Origin: Candidatus Bathyarchaeia archaeon
GTDB lineage: Archaea; Thermoproteota; Bathyarchaeia; Bathyarchaeales; Bathycorpusculaceae
Reading direction: 5' to 3'
NCBI GenBank assembly: GCA_038880555.1
Contig: JAVZRN010000003.1
Span: forward strand, 1 to 64,000
DNA length: 64,000 nt
In this document: in pieces, positions 42,464-50,680 of the stretch
Layout: every line of letters starts with the position of its first letter
How positions within the stretch are numbered: position 1 is the first letter of the stretch
Position numbers and translations under genes: made by a program
The notes under the pieces: model-generated
Database searches by the model: none
What the model was told of the DNA's origin: nothing
What the model saw: only the letters and a program-made list of their open reading frames with translations

Positions 42464-42660
42464 CGCCCTTCACCACCAGAGAAATTTTCCGCCCATATCA
42501 ACAATAACTCGAAAACCGCCTTGACGAAGCATACGAGGCAGTTAGGGCTGTAATAACATTGCTTGGTGTTCCTCCCGTGATACAACCACTCGAGCATTCC
42601 TCTCCCTCAATTGATAAATGCGTGCCGTTAGTTTCGCTATTTTTCCTTCGGGATGCCTCG

Positions 42661-43605
42661 ATGGAGATAACCCTTGGACCGGAGGCGACGGAGTTCCTTG
42701 GGGCTCTGAGGACGGAGAGCACGCGACGCCAGTACGCGGAAGCCCTGGAACACTTCTCGCGTTACCTCTTCAACACCTTCGGCTTAACCATCAGCGACTT
42801 TCTCGCAGAGGCCGAGGCTGATTTGGCGAGGCCGAGCCTTCAGAAGACGCGTTTCGCCCGCAAGGCCTTGACTGGGTTCAGCGAGTACCTGACGCTCATG
42901 GGGAAGGCCCCGAAGACGGTGAACTGCTACGTCAGCGTAATCCAATCTCTTGCGAAATACTACGACATCCCGATAAGCCTCAAATTCGTCCCACGTCCGC
43001 CAGTAAGGCCCGTCAACAAGAAGCACGATTGGACCATCCACGAAATCGGAAGGTTCGTAGAGCTCATGCCAGACGTCCAGTCCAAGTGCATAGCCGCCAT
43101 CATCGTCCAGAGCGGGCTGAGCATCTCCGACGTCCTCGCCCTCAAATACGGCGACATCCGAGAGGAGTACGAGGGAGGGAAGTGTCCCCTATGCATCGCC
43201 ATATCTCGCCAGAAGACAAACGTCCAATTCTTGACCTTCATAGGGGAGTGGGCTTTGTCGCTTCTCCGACGCCACCTAAAGGGCAGAAGGCTCTCCGACG
43301 ACGACCCCATCTTCACCCTAGCCCGCACGACCGTCGATAAATACTTCCGGAAGGCTGGAAGGAAGTTCGGCTCTTTCAAGGGACGCAACCCGTACAGCCC
43401 GCACTCCCTCAGGGCAGCCTTCAGCACCATTTTAAGGGATCACCAGGTGAACGACATCTACGTCGAGTTTTGGCTGGGACACAAGCTTCCAGAACAGCAG
43501 CTCGCCTACATCAGCAAGAGCCGAGAGAGCTGGAGGGAAACATACCGCACGTTGGCGGAGCCTTGGCTTACCCCGCCGAACTTCAAGACCGCGTTACACG
43601 TGTAA
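42661..43605 (+). CDS. Tyrosine recombinase with Arg I replaced by Ser
   Basis: 314 residues. ATG 42661 is chosen because the leader motif (42639-42645) and a GGG stretch precede it. SAM-like N-terminal domain to about residue 110, then the catalytic domain: QSGLSISDVLALKYGD where the first catalytic Arg is expected (GLR in the 5760-7037 homolog), ISRQKTNVQFLTF with Lys, PHSLRAAFSTIL with HxxR, and FWLGHKLPEQQLAYIS with His and Tyr. Only Arg I is missing (AGC codon). It may be impaired, may use another residue, or need a partner. Confidence 0.75.
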   Translation: MEITLGPEATEFLGALRTESTRRQYAEALEHFSRYLFNTFGLTISDFLAEAEADLARPSLQKTRFARKALTGFSEYLTLMGKAPKTVNCYVSVIQSLAKYYDIPISLKFVPRPPVRPVNKKHDWTIHEIGRFVELMPDVQSKCIAAIIVQSGLSISDVLALKYGDIREEYEGGKCPLCIAISRQKTNVQFLTFIGEWALSLLRRHLKGRRLSDDDPIFTLARTTVDKYFRKAGRKFGSFKGRNPYSPHSLRAAFSTILRDHQVNDIYVEFWLGHKLPEQQLAYISKSRESWRETYRTLAEPWLTPPNFKTALHV

Positions 43606-43933
43606 TGCGTCCGCATCAAAATTGCAGTGCATCATCGGTGCACTCCGCCAAAGGGCTTCTATAATGGCGCGTTTTTTGGGCTTTTTTGAAAAACGGTCGC
43701 AACCATTTTGATGTGCCGTTAGCAACGACTAACGATACCATCGATTTCCATGACGCATTTTCGGGAGGGGCGATTTTACACCGTTTTCTGCGTTTCCGAG
43801 CCCAAAATGCAGGCGTAGAGAGAGTTAATTAATAGAAGATAATTCTAGAACTTTTTCCTCAATTTTTATTGAGTAGCGATATAGCCGATTCAATGATTAG
43901 GTGTTCGTGATTTTTCATTCGGGAGGTTCCTTT
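43606..43933. other. Non-coding 328-bp region with several dyads after the integrase
   Basis: No gene seen. Inverted repeats: AGTGCA/TGCACT (43626-43644), CGTTAG/CTAACG (43717-43734) and CATCAAAAT (43614-43622) with ATTTTGATG (43705-43713), the last pair bracketing the first hairpin. A leader motif closes the region at 43910-43916. Position next to the integrase and dyad density suit an attachment site or origin. Confidence 0.45.
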
Positions 43934-44488
43934 ATGAGGCCGAGGACGAAGGCGCCTCTCCACGTCTACATCCCGGTCTGGCTCTACGATAACATTAGGC
44001 AAATCTGCGAATCTCAAGGCTTTAAGATGAGCCGGTTCGTCAGCGAGATACTCGAGGGCTGGGCGAAGACGGCGAAAGTGACCGAGGAATTGAGCTACGA
44101 GCCTCTTAAGAGGCAGTATCGCCACGCCGTTCGCGAGTTTAGAAAGTTCAAGAAGCTCATGCAAAAGGTTGACTCAGACGCAGAGATGCAGAACCTGGCG
44201 TTGAAGCTGGGGCTTGACACGGAATCTCTCAGCAACGTGGACGAAGTAATCGCAAAGCTGCTCGCCGAAAGCAACCACATCGACGAGAGGCTGCACTTCT
44301 TCATAGACTACCTCGAGGCCGCCAAACACATGGTGGACGTGGGGAGAAAGCTGACCGAGATGCGCAAGAAAAGGTATTTATCAAGTGGGGGTGTTGGCAA
44401 CGCCGAGGCCAGACCCGATACACATCCCGTTCGAGCATCTGAAGGCGTGTCCCAAGTGCGGGAGCACGAAACTGAAGATAATACATGA
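43934..44488 (+). CDS. RHH-like DNA-binding protein
   Basis: 184 residues from ATG 43934 (GGGAGG before it). The N-terminus APLHVYIPVWLYDNIRQICE with FKMSRFVSEILEGWAK is an RHH-like strand-helix-helix. The rest is helical. It begins the long rightward run containing the MoxR/VWA genes and the tagged proteins, and could regulate it. Confidence 0.6.
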   Translation: MRPRTKAPLHVYIPVWLYDNIRQICESQGFKMSRFVSEILEGWAKTAKVTEELSYEPLKRQYRHAVREFRKFKKLMQKVDSDAEMQNLALKLGLDTESLSNVDEVIAKLLAESNHIDERLHFFIDYLEAAKHMVDVGRKLTEMRKKRYLSSGGVGNAEARPDTHPVRASEGVSQVREHETEDNT

Positions 44489-44612
44489 TGAGAAGTTCCC
44501 ATCCGAGGAAGGCATTACCCGCCTTGTAATTTACCGTTGCCATAAGAACCATGAGTTTCGCAAACGGCAACCTGTCGTCCGCCAGTTCAATATGCCCCCC
44601 GTATGGAAGTGA
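44385..44612 (+). CDS. Small zinc-ribbon protein
   Basis: 75 residues, overlapping the RHH-like gene by about 100 bases unless a later start (TTG 44394) is used. Contains HLKACPKCGSTKLKIIHDEK and YRCHKNHEFRKR, that is CxxC plus C-x-x-x-H/H-type ligands, a likely zinc ribbon. Stop overlaps the MoxR start (TGATG). Confidence 0.5.
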   Translation: MGVLATPRPDPIHIPFEHLKACPKCGSTKLKIIHDEKFPSEEGITRLVIYRCHKNHEFRKRQPVVRQFNMPPVWK

Positions 44613-45964
44613 TGGGCGTGACCAAGCTAACCTATTCGCCCAGGGCTGTCGCTGTTTTTACCTATTCGCGTAAGCCCAAGAACCTCAAGCCCGGGAAGGT
44701 CAGGGTTTTAAGCTATCGCGGAAAGCGTGTCAGGGTTATGCTGGACCCTACCGGAAGACGACTCAAGGTTTTGGAAGCGCCCAAGGACTTGATCCCCGTC
44801 ATCAAGAAGGCTGAAACCCTCCAGGTATCGGACGGCTCATTAAGGGTAGTCTTGAAGGAAAAAGCCGAGCCCAAGCACAAACCGAAAAAGCCGGAGCCAG
44901 CCCCGCCAGAGCCTCCGAAGGAAGAGGAGCCTCCAAAGGATGAGAAGCCGAAGAAGCCGACGCCGAAGGTAGAGGAGAGAGTGGTGAGCGCCCTCTCCGA
45001 AGAGCAAAGGCGTAAGGCTATGTTCGTGCCCGTGCCCGATAAAGGCCCTATACCGACGCCGTACATCGATTGGAGCCAGATCCCAGATTACTGCAAGGTT
45101 TCCGACGTAATCTACGTGGATTATCCAATTCCAACAGCCCCGAAAGGCTTGCTGCCGGAGCTACGAGAAATGTTCCGCAGAAGCCGACGCTACCAGCATA
45201 AGGCGCCCGTCAACATATTGATCTGGGGACCGAAAGGGACGGGCAAAAGCGAGGTTGTTAAGGCCTTCGCGGCTGAAACCGGGCTTCCGTATTGGCACGT
45301 GATAGGTGAGGAAGGCTTATCGTCGGACGAGCTCATAGGCCATTGGGAGCTGAAGGACGGCAAAAGCGTCTGGGTTGAGGGCATCATCCCGAAGGCCGTC
45401 AGGCTCGGCGGAATACTTCACTTCGACGAGGCAAACGTCATAGACCCCGAGGTTCTGACTCGCCTGGACGAGCTCCTCGACAGCAAACGCCAGCTAACCA
45501 TCAAGGAAACCGGCGAGGTCATCAAGGCGCATCCAGACTTGTTCATAGTTTTCACCATGAACCCGCCCATCTACGAGGGCTTGAAGAACCTGCCTGAGCA
45601 CATCCGTAACAGAATCACAAAGCGGTATTGGCTTGACTACCCGCCCCTGGATGTTGAGCTCAAAATACTCAAGGAGAAGTTGGGACTTTCGGACGACGAC
45701 TTGAAGCTTCCGACGAAGACCGAGCCAATAGCGGGAAAGCTCGCTCGCGACGTCATGGACGTGATGAAGATAGTCAGTAACCTCCGCAAGCAAACGGACT
45801 TAAGCTACACGCCTTCAATCCGCGACGTCCAAGCCTTCGTTCAAGACCTACTCGAGGGCGACGACTTCTTCACAGCCTTCGACCGCAACATCAAAGGCGC
45901 CTATTATGGCGAGGAAGTTGACCGTATTGAGGAAGCGTTGAGGGCTGTGAGGCGGAGAGAATGA
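44612..45964 (+). CDS. MoxR-type AAA+ ATPase
   Basis: 450 residues from ATG 44612. A basic N-terminal region and a Pro/Glu/Lys-rich linker (about residues 85-125) lead to the AAA+ core: Walker A ILIWGPKGTGKSEVVKAFAA near residue 205, Walker B GGILHFDEANVIDPEVLTRL near 270, sensor 1 FTMNPP near 315, and arginine-finger region HIRNRITKRYW. MoxR proteins pair with VWA proteins as metal-insertion or assembly chaperones, and the VWA gene follows with a 4-base overlap. The N-terminus (TKLTYSPRAVAVFTY) is only loosely like the Y-x7-Y tag. Confidence 0.82.
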   Translation: MGVTKLTYSPRAVAVFTYSRKPKNLKPGKVRVLSYRGKRVRVMLDPTGRRLKVLEAPKDLIPVIKKAETLQVSDGSLRVVLKEKAEPKHKPKKPEPAPPEPPKEEEPPKDEKPKKPTPKVEERVVSALSEEQRRKAMFVPVPDKGPIPTPYIDWSQIPDYCKVSDVIYVDYPIPTAPKGLLPELREMFRRSRRYQHKAPVNILIWGPKGTGKSEVVKAFAAETGLPYWHVIGEEGLSSDELIGHWELKDGKSVWVEGIIPKAVRLGGILHFDEANVIDPEVLTRLDELLDSKRQLTIKETGEVIKAHPDLFIVFTMNPPIYEGLKNLPEHIRNRITKRYWLDYPPLDVELKILKEKLGLSDDDLKLPTKTEPIAGKLARDVMDVMKIVSNLRKQTDLSYTPSIRDVQAFVQDLLEGDDFFTAFDRNIKGAYYGEEVDRIEEALRAVRRRE

Positions 45965-47751
45965 GCTATCGCCCTAAAACCGAAATAAGCTATTCGGTTA
46001 GGCGACCCAAAGCCTTCAAGCCCATGCTCAAGGCGAAGGCCATCTCCGCGAGGGCTAAATCCGTTGCGGTCCCGAAGGTGAGCAGCTCAACCGTCGCAAA
46101 CGTCATAGACGTCGCCAACTTCCTATCGCGTTACATCAGCGGCGAGCAAAACATCGTCCTGGCTCCTGGATTGTATAGCGGGTTTTCGGCGTCCAAAATG
46201 CAAACGCCACAAGGGAGAACCTACTTCAAAATCAACGTTCCTTCGTGGGATAAGTTTGAAATAGGGGTCAAGGGCTTCGACCGTTACAGAATATACCGCT
46301 ATGGGGTCTTCCACGAGGCGTGCCACGTCAGATATACGCCGCCAATCCTCTACGCGGTTAGCGACCCGGTCGTGCACGATTTAGTCAACATAATCGAGGA
46401 CAGGCGAATCGAGGAGAACGGAGTCAAGGAGTGGCCGGGCTACCTTCCCGAGCGGATATACGCGACGGCCTACGGTTACGCACTCCGCCCGCCCGTCGAT
46501 CAGATAGGCGACAGGGACCAGAGGCTCACCGAGGCTTTTATGCAGAAATACCTTACGGGGAAAATTAAGGGGAAGCTCGACCCATCCGAGAGGAAGCTCG
46601 TCGATGAAGCCGTAAAGATAGCCGAAGATGTCCTCAAGGAGTTCGAGGGCGACATGGAAAGGGGCGGTTACGGCATGGGAGCACGCATCATACGCGCCGC
46701 AGAAGAGATCAAACGTCTGCTCAACTTACAAAACCCGATGCAGAAGAAGACAAACAGCCACTCGCCGTGGGAGGACACTTTCACGCCCGATTATTATAAG
46801 TCGGGCCAGCACCCCATGAGCGAAGACGACGTCCAAAAGGCCGTTGAGGAGTTCGTCAGGGAGCTGAAGCGCGAGGCGAAGAAGTGCAAGGACGAAAAGA
46901 AGTCGCCGCTGGAGATCACAGAGGAAGACGTGGAGAAAAGCCTTGAAGGAACAGCCGAGGTCAAGGACGAATACGAGAGGATACAAAAGGAGGAGAAGGT
47001 GGACCCAACTCTTGTTCAATGGAGCCGAGCGGCCACTCAGGGACCGCTAATCGGGTACAGGGATGAGAGGTTCATCCAAGCCATGAACACCTACTTGCAG
47101 GCGTGGCGGGAAGGCTACCTCCGAATAGTCGGTAAGACGGGCACGACCTTCAGCGTCAAGGAGTACGTCAAGCACAAGGACGAGCCCTTCGTCACCAAGC
47201 TCAAGCAGACCGTCAAGCGCAAGAAGATTCTGATCCTCGCAGACTTCTCAGGGAGTATGCGAGATAACGAGGATGCGTATAAGAAGGCGATAATAAGCAG
47301 CCTAGTTGTCCTCGACGGCATAGGATGCAACATAGGCTTCTTCACATTCGCGAGTGACCCGGCCCTAGGAAGCGGGTACTACCGCATCAAGACCTTCGAG
47401 GAGCCCAAGCTGACCAAGACGCATCTTGCCAAGATCGCGGGATTGGAAGCCCGTTATCCATGCACTCCGACGGCGACGGCGTACAGCGGTTTGCTTAGCT
47501 ATACGGTAAAGCACAAGCCCGACGTCTTCATAACCATAACGGACGGCGACCCCGACAACGTTCAAAGGACGTATGAAATGGTTAGGATGCTGAAGCGACA
47601 CACTCGCATGGTCGCCTACGGCATAGCCAATGACCAGGGCATCAGGGAAAAGATGGAGAAGGACTTGAAAGGCTTCGGCTACCACAAGTCCTTCGCCGTC
47701 ACAGACGTCCGCGAGATCCCGCCTAAACTCGTGCAGCTCATAATCTCATGA
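45961..47751 (+). CDS. VWA-domain protein with N-terminal tag and HEACH motif
   Basis: 596 residues. It opens with the shared tag (MSYRPKTEISYSVRR). Near residue 117 is GVFHEACHVRYT, an HExxH-like zinc site followed downstream by HDLVNIIEDRRIEENG, the pattern of a metallopeptidase-like fold also seen in VWA/CobT-type proteins. The C-terminal VWA domain has the MIDAS motif LADFSGSMRDN near residue 427 and FITITDGDPDN near 525. It probably acts with the MoxR ATPase on element proteins; target unknown. Confidence 0.78.
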   Translation: MSYRPKTEISYSVRRPKAFKPMLKAKAISARAKSVAVPKVSSSTVANVIDVANFLSRYISGEQNIVLAPGLYSGFSASKMQTPQGRTYFKINVPSWDKFEIGVKGFDRYRIYRYGVFHEACHVRYTPPILYAVSDPVVHDLVNIIEDRRIEENGVKEWPGYLPERIYATAYGYALRPPVDQIGDRDQRLTEAFMQKYLTGKIKGKLDPSERKLVDEAVKIAEDVLKEFEGDMERGGYGMGARIIRAAEEIKRLLNLQNPMQKKTNSHSPWEDTFTPDYYKSGQHPMSEDDVQKAVEEFVRELKREAKKCKDEKKSPLEITEEDVEKSLEGTAEVKDEYERIQKEEKVDPTLVQWSRAATQGPLIGYRDERFIQAMNTYLQAWREGYLRIVGKTGTTFSVKEYVKHKDEPFVTKLKQTVKRKKILILADFSGSMRDNEDAYKKAIISSLVVLDGIGCNIGFFTFASDPALGSGYYRIKTFEEPKLTKTHLAKIAGLEARYPCTPTATAYSGLLSYTVKHKPDVFITITDGDPDNVQRTYEMVRMLKRHTRMVAYGIANDQGIREKMEKDLKGFGYHKSFAVTDVREIPPKLVQLIIS

Positions 47752-47761
47752 GGTGAGTTGA

Positions 47762-48649
47762 ATGAGCTACGCGCCCAGACCCCGCCAACCTTACCACGTG
47801 AGAAGGGTGAGGCAGATGATTTCAGCCTCTCCCCAGCACCACCTCGCCTTCAGAAACGAGTGGGAGTCAAACTTCGACAAGGCCTACCAACAAGCCCTCG
47901 CCCTCAAAAGCCAGGGCTACTTGGTCGATGAAGGGCTCCGCCGCGGGGCCATCATGGAGAGCGAAGCCAAGAGGCTGGCCGCAGCCTACAAGAGGGGAGG
48001 CTGCGAGGTCCAGCTTATCCCGATCGCCAGGTGGGGCAACGAGCGGGTGGTCTTCCTCGTCCACAAGCCGCCCAAAGGGGCGGAGCCTTCGCCAACCACG
48101 CCGAGCAAGCCCAAGGAACCAACAGTAAAGGAGGTCGAGCATCCGCCGGAGAAAGTGATGGAGATGTTCGTGGCGTCCTTCCAGGCGGCGCCGAACCAGC
48201 TAGACAACCCCCAGAAGCTCCACGACCGCGGGTATTTGATCGACAAAGACCGCTTCATAGGGCTGATAGACCCAGACTCGCCGTGCACCGAGCCGTTGGT
48301 CGAGATGGCGAGAGAGGCCCGCACTAGAACGGCGACCGCGATAATCATACCGAACACGCCGAGCTTCAGGAAACTCCTGGTGTCAAAGGCGAGGGACTAT
48401 CCCGTGGTGACCATCGACCAGGCTGGGAACAAGGGCCTCAACGTGCAGAGGCTCGTGAAGGCGTTGAAGGTATTGGGCGACGGCTACGTGAAGCTCGAGC
48501 CCTTCAGCGACCAAGTCCTCAAGCCAGCCTATCTTTTCAAGGATAAGGGCTACGCGATTTCGATAGCGCCCATCGCGGATCCGTCTGATCCAAAGCTTCC
48601 GATGGACACCGTGATTTCCGAGTTTAAAGGTCAAGCTGGGACATCATGA
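47762..48649 (+). CDS. Tagged hypothetical protein (Y-x7-Y)
   Basis: 295 residues with GAGGTGA before ATG 47762. N-terminus MSYAPRPRQPYHVRR is the shared tag. Two similar halves may exist (KSQGYLVDEGLRRGAIMESE and HDRGYLIDKDRFIGLIDPDS), separated by a Pro/Glu/Lys linker (PSPTTPSKPKEPTVKEVEHP), suggesting an internal duplication of a small alpha/beta unit. No known family. Confidence 0.55.
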   Translation: MSYAPRPRQPYHVRRVRQMISASPQHHLAFRNEWESNFDKAYQQALALKSQGYLVDEGLRRGAIMESEAKRLAAAYKRGGCEVQLIPIARWGNERVVFLVHKPPKGAEPSPTTPSKPKEPTVKEVEHPPEKVMEMFVASFQAAPNQLDNPQKLHDRGYLIDKDRFIGLIDPDSPCTEPLVEMAREARTRTATAIIIPNTPSFRKLLVSKARDYPVVTIDQAGNKGLNVQRLVKALKVLGDGYVKLEPFSDQVLKPAYLFKDKGYAISIAPIADPSDPKLPMDTVISEFKGQAGTS

Positions 48650-49068
48650 GCTACAAGCCCCGCAGACGGCCGATTTACGTGCCGCTGACGAGGTTCACGA
48701 GGCCCAATTACTTTTTTGGAATCTCTAAAAAAGTCAAGATTCCCGTTGCGAAAGCGGACGCCCTCATCACCGACGACTCTCTAGAGGCTTTTAAGCAAAA
48801 CGTGGCCGCTCGCGGAACCCCAAAAGAGGTCGAGCAGATTTGGCTCCACGACATCAGCGAGGCCGTAATCGTCAAGTGGCCCGATGGATGGCGGACCGTC
48901 TATGGCGTGAAGAAGACAAAATCCGTCTACTATTGCCCCAAATGCGTGGATGAGCAGAAGGGGTGCCCCTATTACTTCAGCCCCGGTTACTGCCCGAAGC
49001 ACCCTGACACCGAGCTGATCCGCGACGAGGAGCTGACGGAGAGGCTCCGCAGAGAGGGACTCCTCTAG
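48646..49068 (+). CDS. Tagged zinc-finger protein (Y-x7-Y)
   Basis: 140 residues from ATG 48646, overlapping the preceding stop. N-terminus MSYKPRRRPIYVPLTRF carries the tag; the PLTRFT extension is shared with the protein encoded at 49861. The C-terminal part has YYCPKCVDEQKGCPYYF and GYCPKHPDTEL, a multi-Cys zinc-binding module. Possibly nucleic-acid or partner binding. Confidence 0.6.
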   Translation: MSYKPRRRPIYVPLTRFTRPNYFFGISKKVKIPVAKADALITDDSLEAFKQNVAARGTPKEVEQIWLHDISEAVIVKWPDGWRTVYGVKKTKSVYYCPKCVDEQKGCPYYFSPGYCPKHPDTELIRDEELTERLRREGLL

Positions 49069-49090
49069 CCCCTCATTTTTCCTTTAGGTG

Positions 49091-49567
49091 ATGCCTCTGC
49101 CGCGTTATAGGGCGTCAGCCGAAGGAACGTACGGCGTCCGTGCCAGGATTTTTGTGCCGAAGGGCTTGTCGCCGAAGGAGAGGAAGCTCTACAAGGCTTT
49201 AGCCATCAGGCCAGCGGGCGAGTGGAGCCGCGACCTGCTCGAGAACACGGAGGGCGGGAAGCTGCTGGCTGTCGGCCACTTCGTCCACGTTAAGAAGGTT
49301 CTAGCCAAGGAGAAGCCCAAGAGCAAGAGGGAGCTCGAGGCCGCCCTTAAGAAGGCGATGATGTCGCCTCAGCAACGCCTCGTCATACTATACGAGAAAG
49401 GCTTGAGGATGCCCCTCTCGGACAAGGAGTTCCGCGAGTACCTCGAGCTCTTCAAGGAGTGTTTCCCGAACGCCTACGAGAGCCTCTACGGCAATAAGAG
49501 CCCGAAGCAAGTGGTCGCCGAAGCATTAGGACCGTCGCTAATTAGGCGTAAAGGGTGGCCTATATGA
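49091..49567 (+). CDS. Tagged hypothetical protein (Y-x7-Y)
   Basis: 158 residues from ATG 49091, after a leader motif (49075-49081) and AGGTG. N-terminus MPLPRYRASAEGTYGVRARI keeps the seven-residue Tyr spacing but shifted by three residues. The rest is basic and helical (SPKERKLYKALAIRPAGEWS, ELEAALKKAMMSPQQRLVIL). No family recognised. Confidence 0.55.
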   Translation: MPLPRYRASAEGTYGVRARIFVPKGLSPKERKLYKALAIRPAGEWSRDLLENTEGGKLLAVGHFVHVKKVLAKEKPKSKRELEAALKKAMMSPQQRLVILYEKGLRMPLSDKEFREYLELFKECFPNAYESLYGNKSPKQVVAEALGPSLIRRKGWPI

Positions 49568-49851
49568 AGTATAGGTCTAGGTCCAGACCTAACTATTCGC
49601 CCGTGGAAAGATGGCGAGCAAGGGCGTTTAGGACGGCTAGGCCCCGCACCAAACGCTACGTCGTGCAGTATGAGGCGATCGTGGACGGGCAAAGCGTCAC
49701 GGATATGCTCTACGTTTTAGGCTCGTCGGAGAAGGAGGCCCTCATGAAGGCGAGAAACTTCGTCAAGAGCCTCCATCCCAAGGCGAAGGGCATAGCCGTC
49801 GCCATCCGCGAGGAACACTCGATTCCATGGCCGCCAAAGAAGCCTAAATAG
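49564..49851 (+). CDS. Tagged small protein (Y-x7-Y)
   Basis: 95 residues from ATG 49564, overlapping the preceding stop. Tag MKYRSRSRPNYSPVERW, then an Arg-rich linker and an alpha/beta domain (RYVVQYEAIVDGQSVTDMLY, EALMKARNFVKSLHPKAKGI). The domain looks like a small ferredoxin-like fold; no specific family. Confidence 0.55.
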   Translation: MKYRSRSRPNYSPVERWRARAFRTARPRTKRYVVQYEAIVDGQSVTDMLYVLGSSEKEALMKARNFVKSLHPKAKGIAVAIREEHSIPWPPKKPK

Positions 49852-49860
49852 GCGAGGGGC

Positions 49861-50139
49861 ATGAAGTACCGCCAAACTCGGAAGCCCAAGTATCAGCCCC
49901 TGACGCGGTTCACCTTCGCCCGCTCGCCCCAAGGCTTCCCGCCGAAGGTCAGACGCCTCCTCTCCCGCAAGGACGTGAAGTTCGGGTATGTTAGCGAATG
50001 CCCGTTCTGCGAGAAGGAGTCCATGATAGTTTTCCACGTCGAGGACCCTGAGAACCCCGGAAACTTTTACGTGTGCGGAAACCCCGAATGCGGAAAATAC
50101 GCGGAAGTCGAGTGGTACCCGCTTAAGGGAGGACCATGA
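49861..50139 (+). CDS. Tagged zinc-ribbon protein (Y-x7-Y)
   Basis: 92 residues from ATG 49861. Tag MKYRQTRKPKYQPLTRFTF, closely like the 48646 protein. The C-terminal half is a zinc ribbon: SECPFCEKESMIVFHVED, then YVCGNPECGKYAEVEWY. Last gene of the 43934-50139 run; the convergent gene 50282 follows across the palindrome region. Confidence 0.6.
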   Translation: MKYRQTRKPKYQPLTRFTFARSPQGFPPKVRRLLSRKDVKFGYVSECPFCEKESMIVFHVEDPENPGNFYVCGNPECGKYAEVEWYPLKGGP

Positions 50140-50187
50140 TAGACGCGTCACACGTTTGACGCGGGCACTCATTACGGTTTTTATTGG

Positions 50188-50290
50188 TTTTCATAGCTGT
50201 GAAAACGAGCTTTATACGGTTTTCCGCTATATTGTGTTGCGAGGGTTAGAATCGCAATATTGCAGTTCCGAATTTTCATAGCTATGAAAA
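50188..50290. promoter_or_regulatory. Candidate partition centromere: two palindromes plus dyads
   Basis: TTTTCATAGCTGTGAAAA (50188-50205) and the perfect palindrome TTTTCATAGCTATGAAAA (50273-50290) flank an inverted repeat TTGCGA-N9-TCGCAA (50237-50257) that runs into the palindrome GCAATATTGC (50254-50263). The region lies between the 3' ends of convergent genes, so promoter control is unlikely; terminator or ParB-binding (parS) use is more plausible. Same 18-bp site as at 33933 and 33985. Confidence 0.55.
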
Positions 50291-50635
50291 ATATGAGCGG
50301 ATGATGAGGTAGTTTCTCACGCCCAAGACCAAGTGAGCAAGCCCGAAGCAGGCGATTGTCATCAGCGCCACTTGGTAGTGGGTTGTGCCACGTGGCACAA
50401 TTCTGGGAGCATACAACGTGAGCGCTATCAAAGTCGCCGTCACCAAGACGTAAACCGCAACGAAGCGTTCATGCTCTAGGATTTGAAATAGCGGGTTCGA
50501 TTCGGCAAAGCCTATGATGGTGTCGCCAACCCTAATTTCGCCGACGCTTAAAAGGACCTCTGTGGTCGCAAGATCCAAGGCTGAACCCACAACTAAGAGG
50601 ATCAACGTCGCCTTCTGTAAAGCGTCGAGCCTCAC
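50282..50635 (-). CDS. DUF5658-like membrane protein
   Basis: 117 residues with about three membrane helices (KATLILLVVGSALDLATTEV, VAVYVLVTATLIALTLYA, VALMTIACFGLAHLVLGV). The pair SALDLATTEVLL and FAESNPLFQILE is the pattern of DUF5658-type integral membrane proteins. Its stop codon is inside the 50273-50290 palindrome. Divergent leader palindrome at 50648-50665 lies 12 bases upstream. Confidence 0.6.
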   Translation of the reverse strand: MRLDALQKATLILLVVGSALDLATTEVLLSVGEIRVGDTIIGFAESNPLFQILEHERFVAVYVLVTATLIALTLYAPRIVPRGTTHYQVALMTIACFGLAHLVLGVRNYLIIRSYFS

Positions 50636-50647
50636 GTCGCCCCGTTT

Positions 50648-50665
50648 GAAAAATCGCTATTTTTC
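50648..50665. promoter_or_regulatory. Divergent leader palindrome GAAAAAT-CGCT-ATTTTTC
   Basis: Second instance of two leader motifs facing away from each other with a 4-base spacer, between starts at 50635 (leftward) and 50681 (rightward). The spacer sequence differs from the copy at 41405, so only the arms are conserved. Confidence 0.65.
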
Positions 50666-50680
50666 TATTGGTGAAACGCC

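Noticed and set aside
50188-50290. Palindromes near 50.2 kb as simple terminators
   Set aside because: The same 18-bp palindrome occurs twice inside a coding region at 33.9 kb, which does not fit a terminator role, so a binding-site reading was preferred.
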